From contig LT629302.1 of NCBI GenBank assembly GCA_900104375.1, forward strand, positions 1,426,001-1,490,000: a stretch of 64,000 nucleotides of DNA, in the 5' to 3' direction. Under the pieces are notes generated by a model. The model was given only the letters and a program-made list of their open reading frames with translations, was not told the DNA's origin and did not search any database. A program made the translations under genes and the position numbers. This document shows positions 27,982-39,300 of the stretch, piece by piece. Source of the stretch: Flavobacteriaceae bacterium MAR_2010_188. GTDB lineage: Bacteria > Bacteroidota > Bacteroidia > Flavobacteriales > Flavobacteriaceae. Each line of letters opens with the position of its first letter. Position 1 is the stretch's first letter.

Positions 27982-29328
27982 GTGACTTTTCGCGATTTAA
28001 ATTTAAATACCCCACTTTACAACGCTCTAGATGATTTAGGATTTGAAAATCCTACTCCAATACAAGAGCATGCTTTTAGTGTGGTAGCATCTGGCAAGGA
28101 TGTGGTTGGTATTGCCCAGACCGGTACCGGTAAGACTTTTGCTTATATGATTCCGATTTTACGGAATCTAAAATTTTCAAAACAAGAAAATCCTAGGGTT
28201 TTGGTGATTGTACCTACTAGAGAACTAGTGGTTCAGGTTGTTGAAGAGATTGAAAAACTTTCAAAATATATAAATACCCGGGTACTCGGTGTTTACGGAG
28301 GGACCAACATCAACACTCAAAAACAGGCAGTCGCCCAAGGACAAGATATTATTGTTGCAACACCAGGTCGTCTTTTTGACTTGGCGGTAAGCAGGGTTCT
28401 TCAACTTAAATCGGTTAACCAATTGGTGATTGATGAAGTAGATGTGATGCTAGATTTAGGTTTTAGACACCAACTGATAAATATTTTTGACATTCTGCCG
28501 CCAAGAAGACAGAACATCATGTTCTCTGCGACCATGACAGAAGATGTTGAAGTCTTAATTAATTCTTACTTTGTTAATCCGGCTAAGGTATCTATTGCGG
28601 TTTCAGGAACTCCGTTAGATAATATTTCCCAAACAAAATACTCGGTTCCAAATTATTATACCAAGGTGAATCTTTTAAAGAATCTTCTTAGAGACCGAGA
28701 AGTTTTTGAAAAAGTATTGATTTTTGTAGCCTATAAAAAAATTGCGGACCGCTTGTTCGAAAGCCTAGCTGAACAATTCCCTAATGAATGTGCCGTCATT
28801 CATTCCAATAAAACCCAAAATTATCGTTTAAGAAGTATCGAGCAACTTCATTCTGGAGAGAAAAGGATACTGGTAGCGACGGATATTATGGCAAGAGGAT
28901 TGGATATTGAAAAAATTACCCATGTCATAAATTTTGATACTCCCATTTATCCTGAAAATTATATGCACAGAATCGGTAGAACCGGCCGTGCAGAGAAATT
29001 GGGTAATTCCATCGTTTTTACGACTGAAGCGGAAAAAGACTATTTAACGGGTATAGAAAGTCTCATGCAAATGGAAATTCCGTCACACGAAATTCCTGAA
29101 GACGTTGAGATTTCCACCGAACTTGCAGAAGAAGAAAGACCAGAGGCTCGAGAACACTACAATCCTATAAAATATAAGGATAACGAAAGAGGTGAAGCTT
29201 TTAAAGAGAAAAGCGAAAAAAATAAAAAAGAAAATCAAGGCGGTTCTTATCGAAGGGAAATTGCCAAAAAGTATAAAAAGCCTAAAACACGGGGCGATAA
29301 AAACTATAATAAACGAAACAAAAAATAG
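27982..29328 (+). CDS. DEAD-box-family RNA helicase with DEVD motif
   Basis: A 448-residue superfamily 2 RNA helicase. The Q motif is near residue 27 (NPTPIQEHAF), motif I is AQTGTGKT (residues 45-52), Ia is VPTRELVVQV, and Ib is VATPGRLFD. Motif II reads DEVD at residues 151-154 instead of DEAD. Motif III is SAT, and motifs V and VI are ATDIMARGLDIEKI and HRIGRTGRAE. A lysine-rich tail follows (KKENQGGSYRREIAKKYKK) and probably contacts RNA. The start codon is GTG at 27982. Its likely role is ribosome assembly or RNA turnover. The stop codon lies inside the stem of a hairpin that ends the transcript. Confidence 0.93.
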   Translation: MTFRDLNLNTPLYNALDDLGFENPTPIQEHAFSVVASGKDVVGIAQTGTGKTFAYMIPILRNLKFSKQENPRVLVIVPTRELVVQVVEEIEKLSKYINTRVLGVYGGTNINTQKQAVAQGQDIIVATPGRLFDLAVSRVLQLKSVNQLVIDEVDVMLDLGFRHQLINIFDILPPRRQNIMFSATMTEDVEVLINSYFVNPAKVSIAVSGTPLDNISQTKYSVPNYYTKVNLLKNLLRDREVFEKVLIFVAYKKIADRLFESLAEQFPNECAVIHSNKTQNYRLRSIEQLHSGEKRILVATDIMARGLDIEKITHVINFDTPIYPENYMHRIGRTGRAEKLGNSIVFTTEAEKDYLTGIESLMQMEIPSHEIPEDVEISTELAEEERPEAREHYNPIKYKDNERGEAFKEKSEKNKKENQGGSYRREIAKKYKKPKTRGDKNYNKRNKK

Positions 29329-29344
29329 CGCCTCTGCGCTATTT
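29323..29344 (-). terminator. hairpin between convergent helicase and ExbB-like genes
   Basis: AAATAGCGC and GCGCTATTT form a perfect 9-base stem with a CTCT loop. On the minus strand it is followed by TTTTTTGTTT, a good U-tract for the ExbB-like gene. For the plus strand the helicase stop codon is inside the left arm, so it may serve both genes. Confidence 0.8.
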
Positions 29345-29362
29345 CCTGTTCTAACAGTTAAA

Positions 29363-29797
29363 TTAATCAACGCTCACAGTATCGAAATGGCTATTACGAA
29401 TCCATTTAAAGATTATAATGGCAATTCGGGAAATGATAAAGGTTAATGATCCAAAAACCATCGTAAGCAAAGACACTTTAAGCCCACCGGCCATCATTGC
29501 AGTGGATTCGGTACTATTAATACTTTCTATGGCATCAAACGCCTCTATCAGCCCAATTACCGAACCGAAAATGCCTAATACTAACGCCAACAATCCCGCT
29601 TCACCACAAAGTGATAGATACTTTTTATATTCCCGTTCGTCTTTTTTAAGATTCTTACCGATTCGGAACATAAAGTAGATTGAGAGAATAAGGCTGATTA
29701 ATATCAGCGACATTAAAAATGGACCACCTTCGTTAAACCTATCTACAAATGGATTTACTAAAATAAATTGATTCGGAAGTGTTGCTAAAAAGTTCAT
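29363..29797 (-). CDS. orphan MotA/TolQ/ExbB proton-channel family protein
   Basis: A 144-residue protein with three hydrophobic segments (about residues 27-46, 66-86 and 106-130). The last two match the paired pore helices of the ExbB/TolQ/MotA family: CGEAGLLALVLGIFGSVIGLIEAFDAI, then MAGGLKVSLLTMVFGSLTFIISR. It is shorter than ExbB (usually over 200). No ExbD, TonB or TolR partner is next to it, so any motor complex would need a partner encoded elsewhere. The minus-strand hairpin at 29323 ends its transcript. Confidence 0.75.
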   Translation of the reverse strand: MNFLATLPNQFILVNPFVDRFNEGGPFLMSLILISLILSIYFMFRIGKNLKKDEREYKKYLSLCGEAGLLALVLGIFGSVIGLIEAFDAIESINSTESTAMMAGGLKVSLLTMVFGSLTFIISRIAIIIFKWIRNSHFDTVSVD

Positions 29798-29982
29798 ACT
29801 TTATGTTTTAATGGTTATTGATAGTTCAAACTTATTTAAAAGCTTCGTGCAAATTTTATTAATGCGGCGGACTGCAAAATTAGTAAGGGATTTAACGAAT
29901 TTGCAGAATCCCCAACTAATTTGGTCATACGTCTACAATTAAGGCCCAGCATTAATGAAATCTCTATTATTGTAGTGAAGCT

Positions 29983-31056
29983 ATGAAAGGATTAAATTTT
30001 AAATTCATCTTTAAAAAATTAGCCCAGGCCGCACTGCACATGTTATTTTGGCTAGGGGTGCTATTCTTCTACACTTATTTTTTTGGTTTTGGAAGTTCGG
30101 ACATCAACTATATTTTTTCCTTTTCGCTATTCTTAATGCCCATAACCATTGGCTTAACCTATATGATGATCTATAGATTAATCCCCAATTATTTTCTGAA
30201 AAAGAAATATTTCAAATTTGGTCTTTACACACTCTACGCTTTAATCATTTCTTCTTATTTAATTCTGATTTCCATATTTACCGGCCTTATTTACCTTTCA
30301 AATTTTAATATCGATAAGATGTCTCCTATCAGCCGAAACATCGTTTTCGTTATGGTTGGCGTTTACTTGATTGTCACTATTGTCTGTGCTTTTAAATTAT
30401 TAAAGCTGAATGGCAAAGCATCCATTGAAAATTCTGAACTAGAAAAGAAAATCCTCGAAACCCAGTTTAGACTTAAGGAACAAGAGTTGAATTATCTAAA
30501 AATGCAGATACATCCTCACTTTTTATTCAATACCCTAAATACTTTATACGGATTTGCCTTAAAGAAAGCGGATGAAACTCCAGAAATGATACTGAAGTTA
30601 TCAAGTCTTTTGGATTATTTGCTTTACCAAACCGATAAGCCCTATGTTCTCTTAAGTGAAGAAATTCAGCATATAGCAGACTATATTCAGCTCGAAAAAA
30701 TGAGATTTGGAGATAGTTTAGATTTGGTTTTTGAAAAAAATAACATTCAAGAAGATTATAGAATTGCACCGATGTTGCTGTTACCTTTTGTCGAAAACAG
30801 TTTTAAACACGGCAAGATTATCAAAGACAAAAAAAGCATTGTGATGCAGATAGGTTTTGTGGGCAAAGTTTTAAATTTCAAGATTGAAAATTCATCCAAT
30901 AATCATAGAAAATCAGATATTGGGATAGGTCTAGAAAACATTAAGAAGCGACTGAAGATTTTATATAAAGATGACTTTACTTTGAAAATAATAGAAGAGA
31001 ATGAAAAATTTAAGGTCGCTTTACAACTAAGAAAAAACTTAGGTAATGAATCGTAG
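29983..31056 (+). CDS. LytS-type sensor histidine kinase
   Basis: A 357-residue kinase of the HisKA_5/LytS (histidine kinase internal region) family. Four hydrophobic helices fill residues 15-140, then a linker helix leads to the phosphoacceptor motif QIHPHFLFNTLNTLYG, with His179 as the likely phosphorylation site. The ATPase part has LPFVENSFKHGK (N box) and IGIGLENIKKRLKILY (G box). There is no separate ligand-binding domain; membrane helices are probably the sensor. Its last 11 bases overlap the LytTR regulator gene, so they form one two-component system. Confidence 0.93.
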   Translation: MKGLNFKFIFKKLAQAALHMLFWLGVLFFYTYFFGFGSSDINYIFSFSLFLMPITIGLTYMMIYRLIPNYFLKKKYFKFGLYTLYALIISSYLILISIFTGLIYLSNFNIDKMSPISRNIVFVMVGVYLIVTIVCAFKLLKLNGKASIENSELEKKILETQFRLKEQELNYLKMQIHPHFLFNTLNTLYGFALKKADETPEMILKLSSLLDYLLYQTDKPYVLLSEEIQHIADYIQLEKMRFGDSLDLVFEKNNIQEDYRIAPMLLLPFVENSFKHGKIIKDKKSIVMQIGFVGKVLNFKIENSSNNHRKSDIGIGLENIKKRLKILYKDDFTLKIIEENEKFKVALQLRKNLGNES

Positions 31057-31759
31057 TGTTAACTGTATTATAGTTGATGACGAATCTTTAGCGAGAGAGA
31101 TAATCGAGTCGCATCTTTCAAAAATTGAAGGTATTAAGGTTGTTGCCCAATGCAAGAATGCGCTTGAAGCTTTTAGCATTATTCAAAAATCGAAGATAGA
31201 TTTGGTGTTTTTGGATATCAATATGCCTGAAATATCCGGTATCTCCTTTGCTGAATCAATAAATAGCGACATAAAGATAATTTTTACGACCGCTTATCGC
31301 GATTATGCGGTTGAAGGTTTTGAACTTAGAGCGGTAGATTATTTACTAAAGCCAATTTCTTTCGAAAGACTTTTAAAAGCCATTAACGCCTATTTCAACA
31401 TTCACAAATCCATTGATATTAACGATAAAAATGAAACTAAGGAAAGTGATCTTTTGTTCGTCAGAGCCGACCGTAAAATGGTAAGGATAGACTTTTCAGA
31501 TATTCTCTATATTGAAAGCTTGAGCGATTATATAAAAATTCATACTAAAGAAAAGAGCATCGTTACCCGAGAAAACATTTCGACCATCGAAGAAAAATTA
31601 CCTTCCAAAGATTTTATTAGAATCCATCGTTCCTTCATTGTGTCGACCTCTAAAATCACATCCTTTACCAATGAATTTATATCCATTGAAGGTCAAGATT
31701 TAACCATCAGCAGAACTTACAAAAAGCAAGTTCTAAAATTCCTGGAAGATTTTAATTAG
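31046..31759 (+). CDS. LytTR-family response regulator
   Basis: A 237-residue regulator. The receiver domain (1 to about 120) has the acidic pocket IIVDDES, the phosphoacceptor Asp57 in LVFLDINMPEISG, the conserved Thr in FTTAYRDYAVEGFE, and Lys in YLLKPISFERLL. The C-terminal LytTR DNA-binding domain (about 140-237) shows LLFVRADRKMVRIDFSDIL, YIESLSDYIKIHT and DFIRIHRSFIVS. The gene starts 11 bases before the end of the kinase gene. Direct target genes are not evident; the convergent lpdA gene follows closely. Confidence 0.95.
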   Translation: MNRSVNCIIVDDESLAREIIESHLSKIEGIKVVAQCKNALEAFSIIQKSKIDLVFLDINMPEISGISFAESINSDIKIIFTTAYRDYAVEGFELRAVDYLLKPISFERLLKAINAYFNIHKSIDINDKNETKESDLLFVRADRKMVRIDFSDILYIESLSDYIKIHTKEKSIVTRENISTIEEKLPSKDFIRIHRSFIVSTSKITSFTNEFISIEGQDLTISRTYKKQVLKFLEDFN

Positions 31760-31784
31760 ATATCTGCCAAGTATTCAGGCTTCC

Positions 31785-33182
31785 CTAAATATGAAGAGCA
31801 CGATCGTCAACCGCAAGTGCCGCTTCCTTGATTGCTTCGATAAACGTTGGATGTGCATGAGACATACGGGCTACATCTTCTGCGCTCGCTCGATATTCCA
31901 TTGCAACAACAGCTTCCGCAATCATATCTGCTGCTCTTGCTCCAATCATATGAACACCTAAAATTTCATCGGTTTTAGCATCTGCCAAAATCTTTACAAA
32001 TCCATCAAGGTCCATACTAGCTCTACTCCTACCCAACGCGCGCATCGGGAATTGACCAACTTTATAATCAGCACCCGATTCTTTTAATTCTTCTTCGGTC
32101 TTTCCGATTGAAGCAACTTCAGGCCAGGTATAAACAACCCCTGGGATTAGATTATAATCGATATGTGGTTTTTGACCGGCCATAATTTCCGCCACCATAA
32201 CACCTTCTTCCGAAGCTTTATGTGCCAACATCACACCTTGTACCACATCTCCAATTGCATAGATATTTTTTGCTGAAGTCTGTAAATGCTCGTTTACTTC
32301 GACCCTTCCACGTTCATCCAGCTTAACTCCGGCTGCTTCGGCATTTAAATTAGCGGTATAAGGTCTTCTCCCCACTGATACCAAACAATAATCACCTTTA
32401 AATTCAACTTCTTCTCCTTTTTTATTATCAGCTTTCACAATGACCTCGTCGCCATTTCTTTCAACCGATTTAACTTTATGGGAAACATTGATATTCATTT
32501 TTTGCTTCTTCAGGACTTTATTTAATTCCTTCGAAAGACCGCTATCCATGGTAGGGATAATTCTATCCATGTATTCTATTACGGTTACTTCAGAACCGAG
32601 TCTATTATAGACCTGCCCTAATTCTAAACCGATAACACCAGCACCAATAACCAACATATGTTTAGGAATTTCTTTAAGCGCTAGGGCTTCCGTAGAGGTG
32701 ATGATTCGCTCTTTGTCCAATTTTATAAAAGGAAGACTTGCAGGCTTGCTACCAGTCGCGATAATTATTTTATCGGCTTCAATCTCTAGCTCTTCCTTGC
32801 CAGAAATTGTAATATGCGTAGCATCCTTAAAGCTACCAACACCTTCATAGACGTCGATTTTATTTTTCTTCATTAGATATACAATCCCGTCAGTCGTTTG
32901 GTCAACTACAGATTGCTTTCTGGCAATCATTTGTTTTAAGTTGACTTTAATTTCTCCTGGAATATCAATACCATGTTCCTCAAAATGTTTAATGGCATCT
33001 TCGTAATGGTGAGAAGAATCTAGCATGGCCTTACTCGGGATACAACCAACATTAAGGCAGGTCCCACCAAGAGTAGGATATTTTTCAATAATTGCCGTTT
33101 TCATTCCAAGTTGGGCACATCTTATTGCCGCAACATATCCACCAGGTCCAGAGCCAATAACGGCTACATCATATTTATTCAT
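31785..33182 (-). CDS. lpdA: dihydrolipoyl dehydrogenase
   Basis: A 465-residue FAD flavoprotein (E3) that reoxidises the lipoyl groups of 2-oxoacid dehydrogenase complexes and the glycine cleavage system, passing electrons to NAD. Residues 3-20 form the FAD-binding GSGPGG turn. The redox-active disulfide is in GGTCLNVGCIPSKAM (Cys42 and Cys47). The NAD site is VIGAGVIGLELG, and IYAIGDVVQGVMLAHKASEEG and the active-site SHAHPTFIEAIKEA (His, Glu) complete it. No E1/E2 genes are adjacent, so it probably serves several complexes. A well-spaced promoter lies upstream. Confidence 0.96.
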   Translation of the reverse strand: MNKYDVAVIGSGPGGYVAAIRCAQLGMKTAIIEKYPTLGGTCLNVGCIPSKAMLDSSHHYEDAIKHFEEHGIDIPGEIKVNLKQMIARKQSVVDQTTDGIVYLMKKNKIDVYEGVGSFKDATHITISGKEELEIEADKIIIATGSKPASLPFIKLDKERIITSTEALALKEIPKHMLVIGAGVIGLELGQVYNRLGSEVTVIEYMDRIIPTMDSGLSKELNKVLKKQKMNINVSHKVKSVERNGDEVIVKADNKKGEEVEFKGDYCLVSVGRRPYTANLNAEAAGVKLDERGRVEVNEHLQTSAKNIYAIGDVVQGVMLAHKASEEGVMVAEIMAGQKPHIDYNLIPGVVYTWPEVASIGKTEEELKESGADYKVGQFPMRALGRSRASMDLDGFVKILADAKTDEILGVHMIGARAADMIAEAVVAMEYRASAEDVARMSHAHPTFIEAIKEAALAVDDRALHI

Positions 33183-33237
33183 AACGCTATATTCTATGTT
33201 AATCCCACCAAAAAGGGAAGAAATTTAAATTGAAATA

Positions 33238-33268
33238 CAAAAATACGAATGTTTAGTCTTTAGACAAT
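33238..33268 (-). promoter_or_regulatory. promoter of lpdA (ATTG-N19-TATTTTTG)
   Basis: On the minus strand a -33 ATTG (33268-33265) is followed after exactly 19 bases by a perfect -7 TATTTTTG (33245-33238), about 55 bases upstream of the lpdA start. The same 19-base spacing occurs in the SRP RNA promoter. Confidence 0.65.
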
Positions 33269-33323
33269 GTTTAGAAGAAGCATGTTGAGCGAAGGTGGTT
33301 TTACAATTGAGTATTGAAAAAAA

Positions 33324-33348
33324 AAAGGCCCCATTAGATGGAGCCTTT
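33324..33348 (-). terminator. intrinsic terminator of the giant repeat protein gene
   Basis: AAAGGCCCCAT and ATGGAGCCTTT form an 11-base stem with one mismatch and a TAG loop. On the minus strand a run of at least nine T follows. It begins 24 bases after the stop codon of the 3105-residue protein. Confidence 0.85.
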
Positions 33349-33372
33349 AATTTATTTTGAATAATTTAAAAC

Positions 33373-36300
33373 TTAATATTTGATCAACTTCACAGATTGG
33401 TTGCTCTGTCCTTGAGAAATCTTAACAATGTAGATTCCACTTTGTAGGTTTTCACCAAAACTATATTCTGTATTCGCGGTAACTTTAGCTGTATGAACAA
33501 GTTTGTTGCTAAGGTCGAACACATTTACATTCACTTCAGAAATGTTATCTGGAGAGTTTAATTTAATATTAAAAGTACTGTTGGAAGGGTTTGGCCAAGA
33601 AAGCAATTTCACTTCGTTGATAACAACTTCGGTCTCTGCAGCAAGTCTTACACTTGATGCTTTGCCTTTTACCGCAGGTTTATGGATCACAATTGATCCA
33701 CCACCTATAGCAGTGGTAGCGTCAGCATTTAAAGGTTGGTTTAGCTCATTATCATAAATAGGCTGACCTGAAGGTGAGGTGGTTCCCGGCGCATATACAA
33801 CAATTCTAAAATAATCAGTTCCATTACCCCCTGGAGCATGACCATCTATCACAGTCACTACAAAATAGTGATTTCCTTGCCCGTTAACAGTTCCTTGTCC
33901 TCTATAGGTAGCTTTCTTCTCACCTGATATTACTAAAGACATATTCTCATGAATAGTGCTCTTAAAGTGGAAATCACCTTCCTTAAATTGGAAGTTTGTG
34001 TTGCCATCTACCTCAGTGGAATTGGTTTTCCCCGTTTTGTATTTGGCAACAAAGCCAAAATTCGCTTTTCCTTCTGCAGTTGGATTGCTCACTAATGCAC
34101 CTGGTTTAGAATAAATCCATCCACCACCGGTAACAAAGCCACCGTTGGGGTCGTAGATGACAAGAAAGTCATACGTCTTTATTGATTCATTACCACAGGC
34201 ATCCTTTACAACAAGCTTCACACTATATACTCCTGTCCCAGTTGGGTTAGCTATAGTGATAAAATCAGTTGATGAAAAAGTACCTTGTGCATTTGTGCCA
34301 GTTAAAGTACCTCCATATTCAAAATTTGCAGTTGTTGCTGGATTATCAAAAGAACCATTTGAACTAAAATACCACTTCACTGTTGAAGTTGAACAATTAT
34401 CTCCGGTAGATGGAGCCTGTAGAGTGAATGAAGTATTAATAGGTTGTGGATTGATCGGTTGAATTGCGCTGAGGTTTGGAGCAGTCGTATCTTCTATGGT
34501 AAATGTAGCAGTAGTAGAACTAGCGTTACCACAAGCATCAGTAGCCGTAAAGGTAACGGTAGCCGAACCGGTTGCTCCACACTCATCACTTAGCCCAGTG
34601 AAGTCGTTAGACCAGGTTACACCAGAACATGCATCAGAGGCAGCACCAGTGTTTCCATTGGAAGCCAACCATGCATTTAGTGCAGCTGTGTTTCCAGCTC
34701 CATCACATTCTACCGTCTCGTTGGAGGCTTCAACATCTATAGTCGGGTCGGTCGTATCTTCTATGGTAAATGTAGCAGTAGTAGAACTAGCGTTACCACA
34801 AGCATCAGTAGCCGTAAAGGTAACGGTAGCCGAACCGGTTGCTCCACACTCATCACTTAGCCCAGTGAAGTCGTTAGACCAGGTTACACCAGAACATGCA
34901 TCAGAGGCAGCACCAGTGTTTCCATTGGAAGCCAACCATGCATTTAGTGCAGCTGTGTTTCCAGCTCCATCACATTCTACCGTCTCGTTGGAGGCTTCAA
35001 CATCTATAGTCGGGTCGGTCGTATCTTCTATGGTAAATGTAGCAGTAGTAGAACTAGCGTTACCACAAGCATCAGTAGCCGTAAAGGTAACGGTAGCCGA
35101 ACCGGTTGCTCCACACTCATCACTTAGCCCAGTGAAGTCGTTAGACCAGGTTACACCAGAACATGCATCAGAGGCAGCACCAGTGTTTCCATTGGAAGCC
35201 AACCATGCATTTAGTGCAGCTGTGTTTCCAGCTCCATCACATTCTACCGTCTCGTTGGAGGCTTCAACATCTATAGTCGGGTCGGTCGTATCTTCTATGG
35301 TAAATGTAGCAGTAGTAGAACTAGCGTTACCACAAGCATCAGTAGCCGTAAAGGTAACGGTAGCCGAACCGGTTGCTCCACACTCATCACTTAGCCCAGT
35401 GAAGTCGTTAGACCAGGTTACACCAGAACATGCATCAGAGGCAGCACCAGTGTTTCCATTGGAAGCCAACCATGCATTTAGTGCAGCTGTGTTTCCAGCT
35501 CCATCACATTCTACCGTCTCGTTGGAGGCTTCAACATCTATAGTCGGGTCGGCCGTATCTTCTATGGTAAATGTAGCAGTAGTAGAACTAGCGTTACCAC
35601 AAGCATCAGTAGCCGTAAAGGTAACGGTAGCCGAACCGGTTGCTCCACACTCATCACTTAGCCCAGTGAAGTCGTTAGACCAGGTTACACCAGAACATGC
35701 ATCAGAGGCAGCACCAGTGTTTCCATTGGAAGCCAACCATGCATTTAGTGCAGCTGTGTTTCCAGCTCCATCACATTCTACCGTCTCGTTGGAGGCTTCA
35801 ACATCTATAGTCGGGTCGGTCGTATCTTCTATGGTAAATGTAGCAGTAGTAGAACTAGCGTTACCACAAGCATCAGTAGCCGTAAAGGTAACGGTAGCCG
35901 AACCGGTTGCTCCACACTCATCACTTAGCCCAGTGAAGTCGTTAGACCAGGTTACACCAGAACATGCATCAGAGGCAGCACCAGTGTTTCCATTGGAAGC
36001 CAACCATGCATTTAGTGCAGCTGTGTTTCCAGCTCCATCACATTCTACCGTCTCGTTGGAGGCTTCAACATCTATAGTCGGGTCGGCCGTATCTTCTATG
36101 GTAAATGTAGCAGTAGTAGAACTAGCGTTACCACAAGCATCAGTAGCCGTAAAGGTAACGGTAGCCGAACCGGTTGCTCCACACTCATCACTTAGCCCAG
36201 TGAAGTCGTTAGACCAGGTTACACCAGAACATGCATCAGAGGCAGCACCAGTGTTTCCATTGGAAGCCAACCATGCATTTAGTGCAGCTGTGTTTCCAGC

Positions 36301-39300
36301 TCCATCACATTCTACCGTCTCGTTGGAGGCTTCAACATCTATAGTCGGGTCGGTCGTATCTTCTATGGTAAATGTAGCAGTAGTAGAACTAGCGTTACCA
36401 CAAGCATCAGTAGCCGTAAAGGTAACGGTAGCCGAACCGGTTGCTCCACACTCATCACTTAGCCCAGTGAAGTCGTTAGACCAGGTTACACCAGAACATG
36501 CATCAGAGGCAGCACCAGTGTTTCCATTGGAAGCCAACCATGCATTTAGTGCAGCTGTGTTTCCAGCTCCATCACATTCTACCGTCTCGTTGGAGGCTTC
36601 AACATCTATAGTCGGGTCGGTCGTATCTTCTATGGTAAATGTAGCAGTAGTAGAACTAGCGTTACCACAAGCATCAGTAGCCGTAAAGGTAACGGTAGCC
36701 GAACCGGTTGCTCCACACTCATCACTTAGCCCAGTGAAGTCGTTAGACCAGGTTACACCAGAACATGCATCAGAGGCAGCACCAGTGTTTCCATTGGAAG
36801 CCAACCATGCATTTAGTGCAGCTGTGTTTCCAGCTCCATCACATTCTACCGTCTCGTTGGAGGCTTCAACATCTATAGTCGGGTCGGTCGTATCTTCTAT
36901 GGTAAATGTAGCAGTAGTAGAACTAGCGTTACCACAAGCATCAGTAGCCGTAAAGGTAACGGTAGCCGAACCGGTTGCTCCACACTCATCACTTAGCCCA
37001 GTGAAGTCGTTAGACCAGGTTACACCAGAACATGCATCAGAGGCAGCACCAGTGTTTCCATTGGAAGCCAACCATGCATTTAGTGCAGCTGTGTTTCCAG
37101 CTCCATCACATTCTACCGTCTCGTTGGAGGCTTCAACATCTATAGTCGGGTCGGCCGTATCTTCTATGGTAAATGTAGCAGTAGTAGAACTAGCGTTACC
37201 ACAAGCATCAGTAGCCGTAAAGGTAACGGTAGCCGAACCGGTTGCTCCACACTCATCACTTAGCCCAGTGAAGTCGTTAGACCAGGTTACACCAGAACAT
37301 GCATCAGAGGCAGCACCAGTGTTTCCATTGGAAGCCAACCATGCATTTAGTGCAGCTGTGTTTCCAGCTCCATCACATTCTACCGTCTCGTTGGAGGCTT
37401 CAACATCTATAGTCGGGTCGGTCGTATCTTCTATGGTAAATGTAGCAGTAGTAGAACTAGCGTTACCACAAGCATCAGTAGCCGTAAAGGTAACGGTAGC
37501 CGAACCGGTTGCTCCACACTCATCACTTAGCCCAGTGAAGTCGTTAGACCAGGTTACACCAGAACATGCATCAGAGGCAGCACCAGTGTTTCCATTGGAA
37601 GCCAACCATGCATTTAGTGCAGCTGTGTTTCCAGCTCCATCACATTCTACCGTCTCGTTGGAGGCTTCAACATCTATAGTCGGGTCGGCCGTATCTTCTA
37701 TGGTAAATGTAGCAGTAGTAGAACTAGCGTTACCACAAGCATCAGTAGCCGTAAAGGTAACGGTAGCCGAACCGGTTGCTCCACACTCATCACTTAGCCC
37801 AGTGAAGTCGTTAGACCAGGTTACACCAGAACATGCATCAGAGGCAGCACCAGTGTTTCCATTGGAAGCCAACCATGCATTTAGTGCAGCTGTGTTTCCA
37901 GCTCCATCACATTCTACCGTCTCGTTGGAGGCTTCAACATCTATAGTCGGGTCGGTCGTATCTTCTATGGTAAATGTAGCAGTAGTAGAACTAGCGTTAC
38001 CACAAGCATCAGTAGCCGTAAAGGTAACGGTAGCCGAACCGGTTGCTCCACACTCATCACTTAGCCCAGTGAAGTCGTTAGACCAGGTTACACCAGAACA
38101 TGCATCAGAGGCAGCACCAGTGTTTCCATTGGAAGCCAACCATGCATTTAGTGCAGCTGTGTTTCCAGCTCCATCACATTCTACCGTCTCGTTGGAGGCT
38201 TCAACATCTATAGTCGGGTCGGTCGTATCTTCTATGGTAAATGTAGCAGTAGTAGAACTAGCGTTACCACAAGCATCAGTAGCCGTAAAGGTAACGGTAG
38301 CCGAACCGGTTGCTCCACACTCATCACTTAGCCCAGTGAAGTCGTTAGACCAGGTTACACCAGAACATGCATCAGAGGCAGCACCAGTGTTTCCATTGGA
38401 AGCCAACCATGCATTTAGTGCAGCTGTGTTTCCAGCTCCATCACATTCTACCGTCTCGTTGGAGGCTTCAACATCTATAGTCGGGTCGGTCGTATCTTCT
38501 ATGGTAAATGTAGCAGTAGTAGAACTAGCGTTACCACAAGCATCAGTAGCCGTAAAGGTAACGGTAGCCGAACCGGTTGCTCCACACTCATCACTTAGCC
38601 CAGTGAAGTCGTTAGACCAGGTTACACCAGAACATGCATCAGAGGCAGCACCAGTGTTTCCATTGGAAGCCAACCATGCATTTAGTGCAGCTGTGTTTCC
38701 AGCTCCATCACATTCTACCGTCTCGTTGGAGGCTTCAACATCTATAGTCGGGTCGGCCGTATCTTCTATGGTAAATGTAGCAGTAGTAGAACTAGCGTTA
38801 CCACAAGCATCAGTAGCCGTAAAGGTAACGGTAGCCGAACCGGTTGCTCCACACTCATCACTTAGCCCAGTGAAGTCGTTAGACCAGGTTACACCAGAAC
38901 ATGCATCAGAGGCAGCACCAGTGTTTCCATTGGAAGCCAACCATGCATTTAGTGCAGCTGTGTTTCCAGCTCCATCACATTCTACCGTCTCGTTGGAGGC
39001 TTCAACATCTATAGTCGGGTCGGTCGTATCTTCTATGGTAAATGTAGCAGTAGTAGAACTAGCGTTACCACAAGCATCAGTAGCCGTAAAGGTAACGGTA
39101 GCCGAACCGGTTGCTCCACACTCATCACTTAGCCCAGTGAAGTCGTTAGACCAGGTTACACCAGAACATGCATCAGAGGCAGCACCAGTGTTTCCATTGG
39201 AAGCCAACCATGCATTTAGTGCAGCTGTGTTTCCAGCTCCATCACATTCTACCGTCTCGTTGGAGGCTTCAACATCTATAGTCGGGTCGGCCGTATCTTC

